Source: Deltaproteobacteria bacterium (GTDB lineage Bacteria > Desulfobacterota > Syntrophia > Syntrophales > UBA5619). From it: DNA of 33,534 bases. Shown piece after piece: positions 23,616 to 32,659 of the stretch. The stretch's first letter is position 1. The number at the start of each line of letters is the position of its first letter. The position numbers were made by a program, and so were the translations under genes. The notes under the pieces were generated by a model that was not told where the DNA came from, searched no databases, and was given only the letters and a program-made list of their open reading frames with translations. The stretch lies in NCBI GenBank assembly GCA_016935075.1, contig JAFGRP010000142.1:1-33534 (forward strand), written 5' to 3'.

Positions 23616-24557
23616 CTATGAGTCACCCCCGAACATTTTGCGGTCTATACCAAAGAGCCAATGATGAAACTGCGCTTCGCGTCCGGAGGTGATCGCAGCC
23701 ATCCGCTCGGCGAGCCTCCGTGTGACCGGTCCGGGGCACTCCTTCAGAATCCGGTCTCCCACCTGCCGGACCGGGAGAAGTGTGTTGGTCGTCGCCGCGA
23801 AGAAGATCTCATCCGCCTCTTGCAGAGCCCCCGGGTCCAACCGGCCGGCAAAGGTTCCGATCCCCATCGTCTCTGCCACTTCGAGAAGGGTCTTGCGCGT
23901 GATGCCTTTCAGAATCGTCCCCAGAGACGGGGTAACCAGCCGGCCCTCCCGGACCAGGAAAAGGGATTCGGTCCCTCCCTCGGCGAGACAGCCTTGCGCA
24001 TCGAGCAGGATGGCATAATCGAATCCGAGATTCCGCGCCTCTGCCCTGGCCACGATACCGTTCATATAATTGGCCGCCACTTTGGCCTCGATGGGGATGG
24101 TCTGCGGATCGAGCCGCCGCCACTTTGAAACGCAGGCGGTTACGCTTCCTTCACCCGCCTGTGCCTGTTCCCCGAAATCCCCTTCCGGATCGAAAACGAA
24201 AACGGCCACCCGAAACCGCTTCAGGGGAGGAAGGATCTTGAAGGCGATCTCGGGATAGAGGCCCATCATCTTGATCACCCCCCGCCGGAGTCCGTTGCGC
24301 CGGATCGTTTCCAGAACGGCTTCCTGCAGGTCGGCAGCGGAGAGCGGCGGCTCCATCTCCAGCAGGGCGGCCGAGTTTCGGAAACGGGCGACATATTCGT
24401 CGAGGCGGAAGACGGCGGGCCCCGTTGCCGTCTCGTGAAATCCGATCACCTCGAAGATGGCCGAGCCCCGCCCGACGCTGTGGCTCATCATATGGATCTT
24501 CGCCTCATCCCAGGGGGCATAAGTCCCATCCAGATACACGATGCGTTCCTTCAACAT
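23616..24557 (-). CDS. Class IV PLP-dependent aminotransferase (branched-chain aminotransferase-like)
   Basis: A 313-residue fold-type IV enzyme of the IlvE / D-amino-acid transaminase / aminodeoxychorismate lyase group. The PLP lysine is K159 in IEAKVAANYMNG. Other family blocks are YLDGTYAPWDEAKI, HSVGRGSAIFEVIGF, AEGGTESLFLV, GITRKTLLEVA and the cofactor-loop EIFFAATTNTLLPV. The (S/T)xTxT-like loop and KxxxNY element suit IlvE-like enzymes, but the substrate cannot be fixed from sequence. A branched-chain amino acid role is a guess. The ATG at 24557 has GAGGAGG upstream. It is convergent with metK and divergent from the ModF-like gene. Confidence 0.85.
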   Translation of the reverse strand: MLKERIVYLDGTYAPWDEAKIHMMSHSVGRGSAIFEVIGFHETATGPAVFRLDEYVARFRNSAALLEMEPPLSAADLQEAVLETIRRNGLRRGVIKMMGLYPEIAFKILPPLKRFRVAVFVFDPEGDFGEQAQAGEGSVTACVSKWRRLDPQTIPIEAKVAANYMNGIVARAEARNLGFDYAILLDAQGCLAEGGTESLFLVREGRLVTPSLGTILKGITRKTLLEVAETMGIGTFAGRLDPGALQEADEIFFAATTNTLLPVRQVGDRILKECPGPVTRRLAERMAAITSGREAQFHHWLFGIDRKMFGGDS

Positions 24558-24688
24558 CCTTTTTCCTCCTCAAGTCTCCGCCCGGGTAACAGGCGGCAGC
24601 CGTTTATGATATTTTCCCGAACAGGCCCGGAAAGTTGCTGTGGAAAAGGGTGGAAATTTTTTTGATTTCTGCTATCCATAACCGGCGT

Positions 24689-24716
24689 CCCGTCGGGACC
24701 GGATGGTCCGACGGGG
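24689..24716 (+). promoter_or_regulatory. Hairpin in the leader of the ModF-like gene
   Basis: CCCGTCGGGACC (24689-24700), loop GGAT, then GGTCCGACGGG (24705-24715) pair along 11 bp with one bulge, about 20 bp before the GGGAGG ribosome site. No T-run follows, so it is not a terminator. It may tune translation. The rest of 24558-24752 is promoter-like AT-rich DNA without a gene. Confidence 0.4.
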
Positions 24717-24752
24717 CGGACATTATCAGAAGCCCGGGAGGATTACAACCCC

Positions 24753-26300
24753 TTGGACCCTTGTTTTCACCGAAAAAGCAAACCCCTCATCACGCTGGAG
24801 CGTGTCACGCTGCGCAGGGGAGACCGGATGCTCCTCCCCGGGACATCCTGGAAGATCCGGAACGGCGAAAACTGGGCGATCCTGGGACCCAACGGTTCGG
24901 GCAAATCGGCGCTCGCCGGGGCCGTCAGGGGCGACGTCCCCCCTGTCCGGGGAAAACTGACCCGTCATGGCCCGGAAGTCGAAGGCAGGCGAATCGGCTC
25001 TGTCTCCTTCGAACTCCAGGAGGAGCTCCTGGTGCGCGAGGAGCGCCGCGAGGAGGCGCGTTATTTCAGCGGAAGAGGGCATGATCTCACGGCAGGGGAG
25101 CTGCTCCGGGAGAACGACGGCAATCCGGCCGCCCTGAACCGCGTTGCGGACACCCTGGACCTTCATCCTCTCCTTGACCGGAGTTTCCGGGCCCTCTCCA
25201 ACGGCGAGGTCCGGAAACTCCTGATCGCCCGGGCGCTGCTCCCCTCTCCAAAGCTCCTGATCCTGGACGATCCCTTCGCCGGCCTGGACGCCGGCAGCCG
25301 GCGCTCTCTGGCCGCGACCGTTACAAGGCTCATGGAAGAAGGAACGCAGATCCTTCTCGTTGCCCAGCGTCCGGAAGAGGTGATGCCGGGGATTTCGCAC
25401 GTTCTGTTGATCCGGAACGGTCGCGTCGCCCTCGCCGGGAGGCGGGAGGCGGTTCTGACGCCGGCACGGATGAGACTCTTTGAGGCAAAAGGAAAATCGC
25501 TGCCGGAACTCCGCCTGCCCCTCCCGGATGCCGTAAAGCCGCGCCTCCCCGGCGATCCTGTCGTGGAGATGAGAAACGTTCGCGTGGCCTACGGGGAGGC
25601 CGTCATCCTCGACGGCTTGAACTGGAACGTCCGGCATGGGGAGAACTGGGCAGTCGTTGGCCCGAACGGCTCGGGTAAATCGACCCTTCTGAGTCTCATT
25701 ACGGGGGACAACCTGCAGGTCTATGCCAATCAGGTTTCCCTTTTCGGAAAGAAGCGGGGCGAGGGGGAATGCATCTGGACCATCCGGCAGAAAATCGGGG
25801 TGGTCTCTCCCGAACTTCAGCTCCGGTACCGGAAACCGGGCTCCGTCCGGGAGGTCGTCTTCTCCGGCTTCTTCGACTCGATCGGCCTCTACCGCAGGCC
25901 TGACACGGAGCAGGAGAAGCTCGCGGAAAGATGGCTGAACATCCTCGGCATGAGAGATAAGGCGGACCGGCCCTTTTCCCGCCTCTCCTACGGAGAAAAG
26001 CGGCTGGCGCTGATCGTCCGGGCGATGGTCAAATCCCCGGAGCTCCTTATCCTGGACGAACCCTGCCAGGGGCTGGACGGCGCCAATCGGGAACGGGTGC
26101 TTGCGCTGATGGAAGGGATCGGGAAAGGGACGGAAACGGACTTGATCTACGTGACGCATCGCGAGGAGGAACTGATCCCCTGCATCCATCATGTCCTGAG
26201 GCTGGAGAAGACGCAGCGCACGGTCACAAAAGGCAATCCGGTTTTGGAGAGTCCCGGGTCTGACGATTTCAGGGAAGATTCTCGTCAAGAAGACGGCTGA
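24753..26300 (+). CDS. modF: ModF/PhrA-like protein with two ABC ATPase domains
   Basis: A 515-residue soluble protein with two ABC cassettes and no membrane segment. The first has Walker A GPNGSGKSA at residues 45-53, signature LSNGEVRK and Walker B LLILDDPFAGLD. The catalytic Glu is replaced by Asp and the His-switch is missing (LLVAQRP). The second has GPNGSGKST near 302, signature LSYGEKR, LLILDEPCQGLD and switch YVTHREEE, all canonical. This asymmetric layout matches ModF (formerly PhrA), found near molybdate transport genes but of uncertain role. The start is probably TTG at 24753 after GGGAGGATT; no ATG fits. The 3' end overlaps the convergent HD gene by 32 bp. Confidence 0.8.
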   Translation: MDPCFHRKSKPLITLERVTLRRGDRMLLPGTSWKIRNGENWAILGPNGSGKSALAGAVRGDVPPVRGKLTRHGPEVEGRRIGSVSFELQEELLVREERREEARYFSGRGHDLTAGELLRENDGNPAALNRVADTLDLHPLLDRSFRALSNGEVRKLLIARALLPSPKLLILDDPFAGLDAGSRRSLAATVTRLMEEGTQILLVAQRPEEVMPGISHVLLIRNGRVALAGRREAVLTPARMRLFEAKGKSLPELRLPLPDAVKPRLPGDPVVEMRNVRVAYGEAVILDGLNWNVRHGENWAVVGPNGSGKSTLLSLITGDNLQVYANQVSLFGKKRGEGECIWTIRQKIGVVSPELQLRYRKPGSVREVVFSGFFDSIGLYRRPDTEQEKLAERWLNILGMRDKADRPFSRLSYGEKRLALIVRAMVKSPELLILDEPCQGLDGANRERVLALMEGIGKGTETDLIYVTHREEELIPCIHHVLRLEKTQRTVTKGNPVLESPGSDDFREDSRQEDG

Positions 26301-26832
26301 TGTCGTCCGGTTCGAAGGGAAGACCCGTGAACAGCCGCGCCTCCAGCGCCTCCGTCTTCTCCCAGAGGAGGAGGATTGCCCTTTTCCGATCCGGCTCCCG
26401 GCCGTACTTCTCCAGAATATACCCCATCCGCTCGCTCAGAGGCACAATCCGGTCATGAAGGACCCGCTTGTCCGCGTAGTTGACGATCTCCTCCTCCGTC
26501 GGGCTCTCGGAGGTGAAATAGCGATCCAGGCGGACGTGCTGGCCGACGATGCGGCCCACCTCCGGGTAACCGATTTCGGTAAGCAGTTGCGCCCCCGTCT
26601 CGGCATGGTCCTCAAGGGTCTTGAAACTCCGGGTCTTCGTGATATCATGGAGGAGCGCCGCCGCCCGGATCAGCTCCCGGTTCAAACCGTCCGGCTGCAG
26701 GTGATCGACAATCAGGAGGGAAACCCGGCAGACCTGCCGGGAATGGGCCACGATATTTTCCAGCATCCCCATCCCGGCGGCCAGCCGCCGGCATTCCGCC
26801 TCGGTGGGGATTTGGATTCGCGCTGCATTCAT
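26269..26832 (-). CDS. HD-domain phosphohydrolase-like protein
   Basis: A 187-residue HD/HDIG-type protein. The metal ligands can be traced as H30 (VAHSRQV), H62-D63 (LLHDITK), H76 (EDHAETG), H99 (GQHVRLD) and D121 (NYADKRV). Such proteins are phosphohydrolases acting on nucleotides or related small molecules; the substrate is not predictable. It starts 43 bp after cysS on the same strand, so it is probably the last gene of the argC-cysS unit. The ATG at 26832 lacks a strong ribosome site, which suggests coupling to cysS. Its end overlaps the ModF-like gene tail to tail. Confidence 0.85.
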   Translation of the reverse strand: MNAARIQIPTEAECRRLAAGMGMLENIVAHSRQVCRVSLLIVDHLQPDGLNRELIRAAALLHDITKTRSFKTLEDHAETGAQLLTEIGYPEVGRIVGQHVRLDRYFTSESPTEEEIVNYADKRVLHDRIVPLSERMGYILEKYGREPDRKRAILLLWEKTEALEARLFTGLPFEPDDISRLLDENLP

Positions 26833-26875
26833 ACGATGGTTTATAGCAGATGGGCCACGGAACGGCCAGAAAATT

Positions 26876-28336
26876 TCATCCGATCGTCCAGGTCGTGGCG
26901 TCCGGCGTATCCCGGAGGATCACCCCCCGCGCGGCCAGACCATCCCGGATCTCATCGGCCTTCTGCCACATCTTTGCCGCCCGCGCAGCCCGACGCTCCG
27001 CGATCAGGCGCTCGATCTCCGCAACGGGCACCCCCCGCTTTCCCGCCTCCCGCTCCCGGTCCCGAAGCAGATAGTCATCCGATTCCTGCCGGAAAAACCC
27101 CAGCACGGAACCGATCTCCAGAAGGGTCTCCCCCGCCTGGAAAAAGACGCCGCGCGAAACACCCGGCTTCTTGTCCGCAAGCGCCGCGTTGACCAGGCGG
27201 ACGGCGTCAAAAAGATGGCCGATCGCGCGCGCCGTATTGAAATCGTCGTCCATCGCCTCGCAGAAGCGCACCCGGAGGTTCCGGAGCTGCGCCTTCATCT
27301 CCCCGTCCTTCTCCGCGGTTCCCGGGGCCGTCTCCGCCCCTCCGGCCGCGGTGTCCCGGAGAAGCTTCAGCGTCGAATAGAACCGGTTCATCCCCTGGCG
27401 CGCCTCATTCAGGGCGGCGTCGGAAAAATCGACGGGGCTCCGGTAATGGCTCTGAAGCAGGAAAAGGCGCAGGACCTCGGGATGATACTGTTGCAGGATA
27501 TCCCGGATGGTGAAGAAGTTGCCGAGGGATTTTGACATTTTCTCGCTGTTTACCCGAACGAAGCCGTTGTGGATCCAATAGCGGGCCAGGGTCTTGCCGG
27601 TCGCCCCTTCCGACTGGGCGATCTCGTTCTCATGGTGGGGAAAGACCAGGTCCTCACCGCCCCCGTGGATGTCGAAGGTCTCGCCGAGGTAGCGCTGGCT
27701 CATCACGGAGCACTCAAGATGCCACCCCGGCCGGCCGCGGCCCCAGGGGCTTTCCCACCCGGGCTCCCCTTCCCGGTTCGCTTTCCAGAGGGCGAAATCG
27801 AGGGAATTGTGTTTCCTGTCGTTGACGTCGATCCGGGCGCCGGCCAGCATGTCCTCCAGGTTCCGGCCCGAGAGTTTCCCGTACCCCGGAAATCGTTCTA
27901 CCGAATAATATACGTCCCCATCCATGGGGTAGGCCAATCCCTTTTCAATCAGGATGGTCACGAGGCGGATCATCCCGTCGATATTCTCCGTCGCCCGGGG
28001 TGTAAAGGTGGGACGGGCGACGCCGAGTGCATCCATGTCTTCGTCGTGCTCCCGGATGTACCGCTCGGCGATCGCGTTAATTCCGGCGTTCTCCCGGCGG
28101 GCCTTGTCGATGATCTTGTCATCGACATCGGTGAAGTTCTTCACATAGATCACTTCCCATCCGCGGTAGCGGAGATAACGGGTGATCACATCGAAAACGA
28201 CCGCCGAGCGGGCGTGTCCCACATGGCAGACGTCATACGCCGTGATCCCGCATACGTAAATCCCGACTTTCCCCTCCTGCAGGGGATGGAATTCCTCTTT
28301 TTTCCTCGACTGGGTGCTGAAGATTTTGAGTGTCAT
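26876..28336 (-). CDS. cysS: Cysteinyl-tRNA synthetase
   Basis: A 486-residue class I synthetase that charges tRNA-Cys. The HIGH motif is CHVGHARS near residue 38, and the KMSKS motif EKMSKSLGN lies near 268. Zinc ligands are seen as C29 (YVCGITAYD), the Cys in HLECSVMS, and HHENEIAQ. The C-terminal anticodon-binding helices end in TTWTIG. GGAGGAAC directly precedes the ATG at 28336. It follows argC by 18 bp and is followed by the HD gene after 43 bp. Length and motifs are complete, so it should be fully functional. Confidence 0.97.
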   Translation of the reverse strand: MTLKIFSTQSRKKEEFHPLQEGKVGIYVCGITAYDVCHVGHARSAVVFDVITRYLRYRGWEVIYVKNFTDVDDKIIDKARRENAGINAIAERYIREHDEDMDALGVARPTFTPRATENIDGMIRLVTILIEKGLAYPMDGDVYYSVERFPGYGKLSGRNLEDMLAGARIDVNDRKHNSLDFALWKANREGEPGWESPWGRGRPGWHLECSVMSQRYLGETFDIHGGGEDLVFPHHENEIAQSEGATGKTLARYWIHNGFVRVNSEKMSKSLGNFFTIRDILQQYHPEVLRLFLLQSHYRSPVDFSDAALNEARQGMNRFYSTLKLLRDTAAGGAETAPGTAEKDGEMKAQLRNLRVRFCEAMDDDFNTARAIGHLFDAVRLVNAALADKKPGVSRGVFFQAGETLLEIGSVLGFFRQESDDYLLRDREREAGKRGVPVAEIERLIAERRAARAAKMWQKADEIRDGLAARGVILRDTPDATTWTIG

Positions 28337-28354
28337 TGTTCCTCCGGCATATGA

Positions 28355-29392
28355 TCAGGGGTACAGGGCGACCAGGGGCAGACCGGTTTCCTCCGGAAAA
28401 CCGGACATCAGGTTCATGTTCTGGATCGCCTGGCCGGAGGCCCCTTTGATCAGGTTGTCGATCACGGAGACGATGATGAGCCGCCCCGTCCGCTTGTCCA
28501 CGGTCACTCCAATATCGCAGAAATTCGAACCGACAACGGAGGAGAGGTCGGGGAACCGACCGGCCGGGCAGACCCGGACGAAAGGCTCTTCCCGGTAGAA
28601 TTCCCGATAAAGGACCACTGCCTCCTCGGCGCTCACATCTTTTTCCATTTTCGCGTAGATCGTGCTCAGGATCCCCCGTTTCACAGGCAGCAGGTGCGGC
28701 GTGAAGGAGATCTTCATCTCCCGGCCCGCCAGGAGCCCCAATTCCTGCTCGATCTCCGGGGTGTGCCGGTGATTGCCGACCTTGTAGGCCTTGAATCCCC
28801 CATCCACCTCGCAGTAGAGCGAGGCGATCTGAGGCTCCCGGCCCGCCCCGCTGGCACCCGATTTCGAGTCGGCGATCACGGAAGCGGGGTCAACCCACCG
28901 GGACCGCAGAACGGGAGCCAGCCCGAGGATGATGCTTGTGGGATAACAGCCCGGATTAGCCGTCAGACGGGCCTGGCGGATCTCGTCCCGATAAAGCTCG
29001 GGCAGGCCGTAAACCGCCTCTCCGAGCATTTCGGCAGCCGTATGCCGCCCGTACCAAGCCTCATAAGCGGCCGCATCCCGAATGCGGAAGTCCGCGCTGA
29101 GGTCGACGACCTTCCGGCCCGCCCGGATAAAAATGGGCGCCATTCCCATGGAAACGCCGTGGGGAAGGGCCAGAAAAATGAAATCGGCAAAACCGGCCAC
29201 GGTTTCGGGGGAATCGTCCGTGTAGACGAGATCGGTCCGTCCGGAGAAGGCCGGATAAACCTCGGAGACGGGCACCCCCGCAAACCGCCGGGAGGTCGCC
29301 GCCACGACCCTGGCCTCCGGATGGCCAAGCAGCAGCCTCAGCAACTCCTGCCCGGTATAGCCGCTACCCCCGTAGATACCGACCTTGATCAC
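28355..29392 (-). CDS. argC: N-acetyl-gamma-glutamyl-phosphate reductase
   Basis: ArgC reduces N-acetylglutamyl phosphate to the semialdehyde in arginine synthesis. The protein is 345 residues. The dinucleotide-binding start [17 protein letters not shown] and the catalytic C149 in ANPGCYPTS are clear, as are [20 protein letters not shown] and [17 protein letters not shown]. The ATG at 29392 is followed by cysS with 18 bp between. It lies after the rpsI terminator, so it probably has its own promoter in the 60-bp gap or relies on read-through. No other arginine gene is in view. Confidence 0.97.
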   Translation of the reverse strand: MIKVGIYGGSGYTGQELLRLLLGHPEARVVAATSRRFAGVPVSEVYPAFSGRTDLVYTDDSPETVAGFADFIFLALPHGVSMGMAPIFIRAGRKVVDLSADFRIRDAAAYEAWYGRHTAAEMLGEAVYGLPELYRDEIRQARLTANPGCYPTSIILGLAPVLRSRWVDPASVIADSKSGASGAGREPQIASLYCEVDGGFKAYKVGNHRHTPEIEQELGLLAGREMKISFTPHLLPVKRGILSTIYAKMEKDVSAEEAVVLYREFYREEPFVRVCPAGRFPDLSSVVGSNFCDIGVTVDKRTGRLIIVSVIDNLIKGASGQAIQNMNLMSGFPEETGLPLVALYP

Positions 29393-29416
29393 CTTGCACC
29401 TCCTGACAGGATAGTG

Positions 29417-29444
29417 AAAAAAAAGGGAGGCCTTCAGCCTCCCT
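29417..29444 (-). terminator. Rho-independent terminator of rplM-rpsI
   Basis: On the minus strand, AGGGAGGC, a short TGAAG loop, and GCCTCCCT are followed by eight T (29424-29417). It lies nine bases past the rpsI stop and before argC, closing the ribosomal unit. Confidence 0.92.
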
Positions 29445-29452
29445 GTGGAATT

Positions 29453-29845
29453 TTATCTCTTGGAGAACTGGAAACGCTTCCGGGCCCCCGGCTGACCATA
29501 TTTCTTTCTTTCCTTGATACGGGAGTCCCTGGTGAGGAAACCGGCCTTTTTCAGGGCCGTCCTCAACCCCGAATCATATTCCACAAGCGCCTTGGAGATG
29601 CCGTGCTTGATGGCGCCCGCCTGACCGGCGATGCCGCCCCCATCCACATTAATGTAAAAATCGAGGAGACCCTTCTTCCCCGTCATCTCGAGGGGTTGCT
29701 GGATGATCATCTTCAGGCTTTCCCGCGTAAAGTAGTCGTCAAAGTTCCGCTTGTTCACCTGCAGGACGCCGGTGCCCTCCTTCATATAAATCCGGGCAAT
29801 GGCGCTCTTCCTCTTCCCTGTCGCATAAAACCGGTTTTCCGTCAT
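29453..29845 (-). CDS. rpsI: 30S ribosomal protein S9
   Basis: A 130-residue S9, complete. It shows the family start [16 protein letters not shown], the central [19 protein letters not shown], and the basic C-terminal tail [11 protein letters not shown] that reaches the ribosomal P site. It is co-transcribed with rplM 51 bp upstream, the usual pairing. Confidence 0.98.
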   Translation of the reverse strand: MTENRFYATGKRKSAIARIYMKEGTGVLQVNKRNFDDYFTRESLKMIIQQPLEMTGKKGLLDFYINVDGGGIAGQAGAIKHGISKALVEYDSGLRTALKKAGFLTRDSRIKERKKYGQPGARKRFQFSKR

Positions 29846-29896
29846 ATCCCTCTCCAGATCTTGTTTACGAATCCGATATTTCTTTTGTCACAACGA

Positions 29897-30328
29897 TTAC
29901 AACGACAGAATGCGGGGGCACTGCGCCTCGTGCGGATGGTCACCGCCGGCGTAGATCTTGAGCTTTTTCAGCATGGCCCGCCCCAGCGTATTCTTGGGGA
30001 GCATCCCCTTCACCGCCGCCCGCAGCAACTCCTCCGGTTTTTCCTGGAGCATTTTCCCCGCCGCAGTCGCCTTGAGTCCCCCCGGATAGCCGGAGTAACG
30101 GTAATAGATTTTGTCCGTTAATTTCTTGCCGGTCAGACTGATCTTCCCGGCGTTGACCACAATCACGAAATCTCCCGTATCCGTATGGGGGGTGTAGACG
30201 GGTTTGTGCTTTCCACGCAGGCGGCAGGCGATTTCGCTTGCCAGCCTTCCGAGGATCTTGTCCCCGGCGTCCACGAGATACCAGTCGCGATTGACCTCCC
30301 CCTGCTTTGCCTGATATGTCTTCATCAT
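29897..30328 (-). CDS. rplM: 50S ribosomal protein L13
   Basis: A 143-residue L13, complete. Visible blocks are [45 protein letters not shown] and the closing [10 protein letters not shown] ... [14 protein letters not shown]. Two ATGs in a row start the gene and GGTGA lies close upstream. It heads the rplM-rpsI operon from its own strong promoter. Confidence 0.98.
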   Translation of the reverse strand: MMKTYQAKQGEVNRDWYLVDAGDKILGRLASEIACRLRGKHKPVYTPHTDTGDFVIVVNAGKISLTGKKLTDKIYYRYSGYPGGLKATAAGKMLQEKPEELLRAAVKGMLPKNTLGRAMLKKLKIYAGGDHPHEAQCPRILSL

Positions 30329-30358
30329 TTCACCAGCGCCTATGATTTTGAATTTGGA

Positions 30359-30387
30359 TTAGTACGCAAATTCGCACCCTTTGTCAA
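30359..30387 (-). promoter_or_regulatory. Sigma-70 promoter of rplM-rpsI
   Basis: On the minus strand a perfect TTGACA (30387-30382), a 17-nt spacer and TACTAA (30364-30359) lie some 30 bp before the rplM start. Position and quality fit a ribosomal protein operon. It lies in the 118-bp gap after lptD. Confidence 0.85.
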
Positions 30388-30446
30388 GTAAAAATCTATA
30401 TAAAACGGCAAAAAGAAATCACCTGTCCGATGCGTTAACCCGCCTT

Positions 30447-32624
30447 TCATCTTCCCATCCCGTAGAGAGACAAAACAACCGAGACGGTCCGGTCATCCTC
30501 GCGGTCGGAGATATTGAACTCCACATTCCAGCACTGTTTCCGGTATTGCAGGCCATAGGTGGATTCGACGGTCTTGCGGTCAAGCCGGTTTAGTCTCAGG
30601 GTATAGGTCGCACCGAGGGAGGCCGTCAGGGTCGCCTTCAGGTAGAGGTTGATCTCCTCCAGCGTGTCCCTGGTGTAACGATACCCGGCGGATGCCGAAT
30701 CCCCACGATGATCGAACAGGGTCACGTCGTAGTTGTTTTGTCTCCACTTTCCTGAATTCACGTCGAATTTGTTGCGGGCCGACAGGGAAAGATATGGAAA
30801 AGGCGCCAGATCCAGCTCCAGATCCACATCACCGAACGGGCGGTTGTCTTTCTCCGCCCCTGTCACGTCCCTTCTGGCCTCCCGGATGTCGTAGGTCTGT
30901 CCCAGCCTGAAGCGCATCATCTCGCGGTAACCGATCTTTCCATCCTTTTCCCGCATCCGGGTGAGGAGCGTGTTGGTGATTCCATAGGTCAGGGTGTTCT
31001 GCGCGGGGATCCGGACCAGAAAATCGGGAACGTGATCCTGTGACGCCTCGGGGATGAATGTATAGGTGATCTCCGGTCGGATCCCGTGCCGGATCTTCTC
31101 CATCTCCGCACCCTTGACGTCAAAAACCCGGTATATCTCTGTGGAGAGGGTCGTCCCCAGGGTGAAGACCTCCCGGTCACCATATTTGTCTCCGGCATCC
31201 GCCGCGGAATCCGACCGATCCCAGACATTCCCCCGGAACCCGGCCTGCGACACCATCTGAACATACGGTCCCAGCTTCTGCGGCAGATAGAGGGTCGTGC
31301 CGATGTCCCAGAGATGACCCTTCTGTCCCTCCTGACGGTAGAAATGATCATAGCCGGCGGTGAAGCCGAACTGGAGCGGACTGCCGAAGAGGGGCCGCCG
31401 AAATCCCGTCAGGGTCGCCTCCGGATATTTCTGCAGCGTCGCATGGTTGTCGGGGGAGGAAAAATCATCGGTGTAGCGCGCCAGGGCGGTCAGGTTGTAC
31501 AGGGACCAGTCCTTCGTCAGACGGACTGTGGAATCGAGCGACCCGAGGGATTCGTCCCCGAAAAAGGAGACGCGCCGGAACCGCTCCTCCCCGCCCGGGG
31601 AATAATGATCCCGATAATAGTTGAAGGAGGAAAAGTCCCGGAAATACCAGTGGTCCGACACCCGCCGGATGTCACTCCGGAGACGGATGCCGTCCGCGAA
31701 GGTCGTTTCGTGGTTGAGGTAATAAGACCAGCGGTTCCGATCATCCTGCCAGTCGCGGCTCATGGTCCCGACGCTCTCCGTGACCCGCTTGCGGTCGTTG
31801 ATGAAATCCCCATAGAAAACGCCGAATGTCTCCGGACCGGTAAAGTAACGGATTTCCACACCCTCCTTGAATCCGCGTTTCTCCAGATAGCGCTGGAAAA
31901 ATGTGGCGTCGGCGCTGTCGGAGACGGCCCAGTAGAAGGGAATTTCCACGTCCAGGCCGTTTTTGTCGCGGGAGTGGGCGAAGCGGGGGAAAAGGAAACC
32001 GGTCTGGCGCGTCGTCTTGACGGGAAAGATGAGATAGGGCACGTAGAGCAGGGGGAAATCCCGGGCCAGGAACCGGCCGTGCTTCAGGACGCCGTAGCCG
32101 TCGACGGTCAAGTCGAGTTCACTGCCGGCAATGCGCCAGTCGGGCGCATCTCCGTCGCAGGTGGTCACCGTGGCGTTTTCAAGCCGGTAGGTCGCCTCCG
32201 ACTTCTTTTCGATCCTTTCTCCCTGGATGTACAAATGGTTCCGGGCGACAAACATCTTCCCGACCTCCACCGTCCCCGTCCGCGAGACGATGTTGAACGA
32301 GACCTGTTCGCCCTCGAGGATATCCTGATCGCTTCGGACCAGCACATGGCCGACGGCCAGAGCCTGGTTCGTGGTGCGGTTCAGGGTTGCGGTGTCGGCC
32401 TTCAGGAATCCCCCGGTAAAGGTGATCAGGACCTTCCCCGTCGCGCGAAAGACGTCTTCATTCCCCTCGTAAGCGATACTGTCCGCCTCGATGGTGATCG
32501 GTACGGGGACACCTTGCCGCAAGGTGCCCCCGCTATCCGTCCCGAAAGCCCGGGGAGGCGAAGCCGTTATCCAGCAGACGAACAGGATTGCCGGAAAAAA
32601 GAAGATCTTTTTCAGTCTGTCCAC
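30447..32624 (-). CDS. lptD: LPS-assembly protein LptD
   Basis: LptD is the outer-membrane beta-barrel that inserts lipopolysaccharide together with LptE. The protein is about 725 residues. A signal peptide (LKKIFFFPAILFVCWITASP) precedes an LptA-like OstA domain at ~40-160 (ITIEADSIAYEGNEDVFRA). The large barrel follows, with repeated aromatic strands. One Cys at ~156 (VTTCDGD) and one at ~698 (KQCWNVEF) match the inter-domain disulfide pair of E. coli LptD; the doubled Cys partners are missing, so only one disulfide is expected. GTG at 32624 has GGAGA 9 nt upstream and is preferred over GTG at 32639. The SurA-like proteins encoded at 4-6 kb would assist such a barrel. Confidence 0.94.
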   Translation of the reverse strand: MDRLKKIFFFPAILFVCWITASPPRAFGTDSGGTLRQGVPVPITIEADSIAYEGNEDVFRATGKVLITFTGGFLKADTATLNRTTNQALAVGHVLVRSDQDILEGEQVSFNIVSRTGTVEVGKMFVARNHLYIQGERIEKKSEATYRLENATVTTCDGDAPDWRIAGSELDLTVDGYGVLKHGRFLARDFPLLYVPYLIFPVKTTRQTGFLFPRFAHSRDKNGLDVEIPFYWAVSDSADATFFQRYLEKRGFKEGVEIRYFTGPETFGVFYGDFINDRKRVTESVGTMSRDWQDDRNRWSYYLNHETTFADGIRLRSDIRRVSDHWYFRDFSSFNYYRDHYSPGGEERFRRVSFFGDESLGSLDSTVRLTKDWSLYNLTALARYTDDFSSPDNHATLQKYPEATLTGFRRPLFGSPLQFGFTAGYDHFYRQEGQKGHLWDIGTTLYLPQKLGPYVQMVSQAGFRGNVWDRSDSAADAGDKYGDREVFTLGTTLSTEIYRVFDVKGAEMEKIRHGIRPEITYTFIPEASQDHVPDFLVRIPAQNTLTYGITNTLLTRMREKDGKIGYREMMRFRLGQTYDIREARRDVTGAEKDNRPFGDVDLELDLAPFPYLSLSARNKFDVNSGKWRQNNYDVTLFDHRGDSASAGYRYTRDTLEEINLYLKATLTASLGATYTLRLNRLDRKTVESTYGLQYRKQCWNVEFNISDREDDRTVSVVLSLYGMGR

Positions 32625-32659
32625 CTCAGCACTCTCCACGGCGATCCGGCGGCCCGTCT

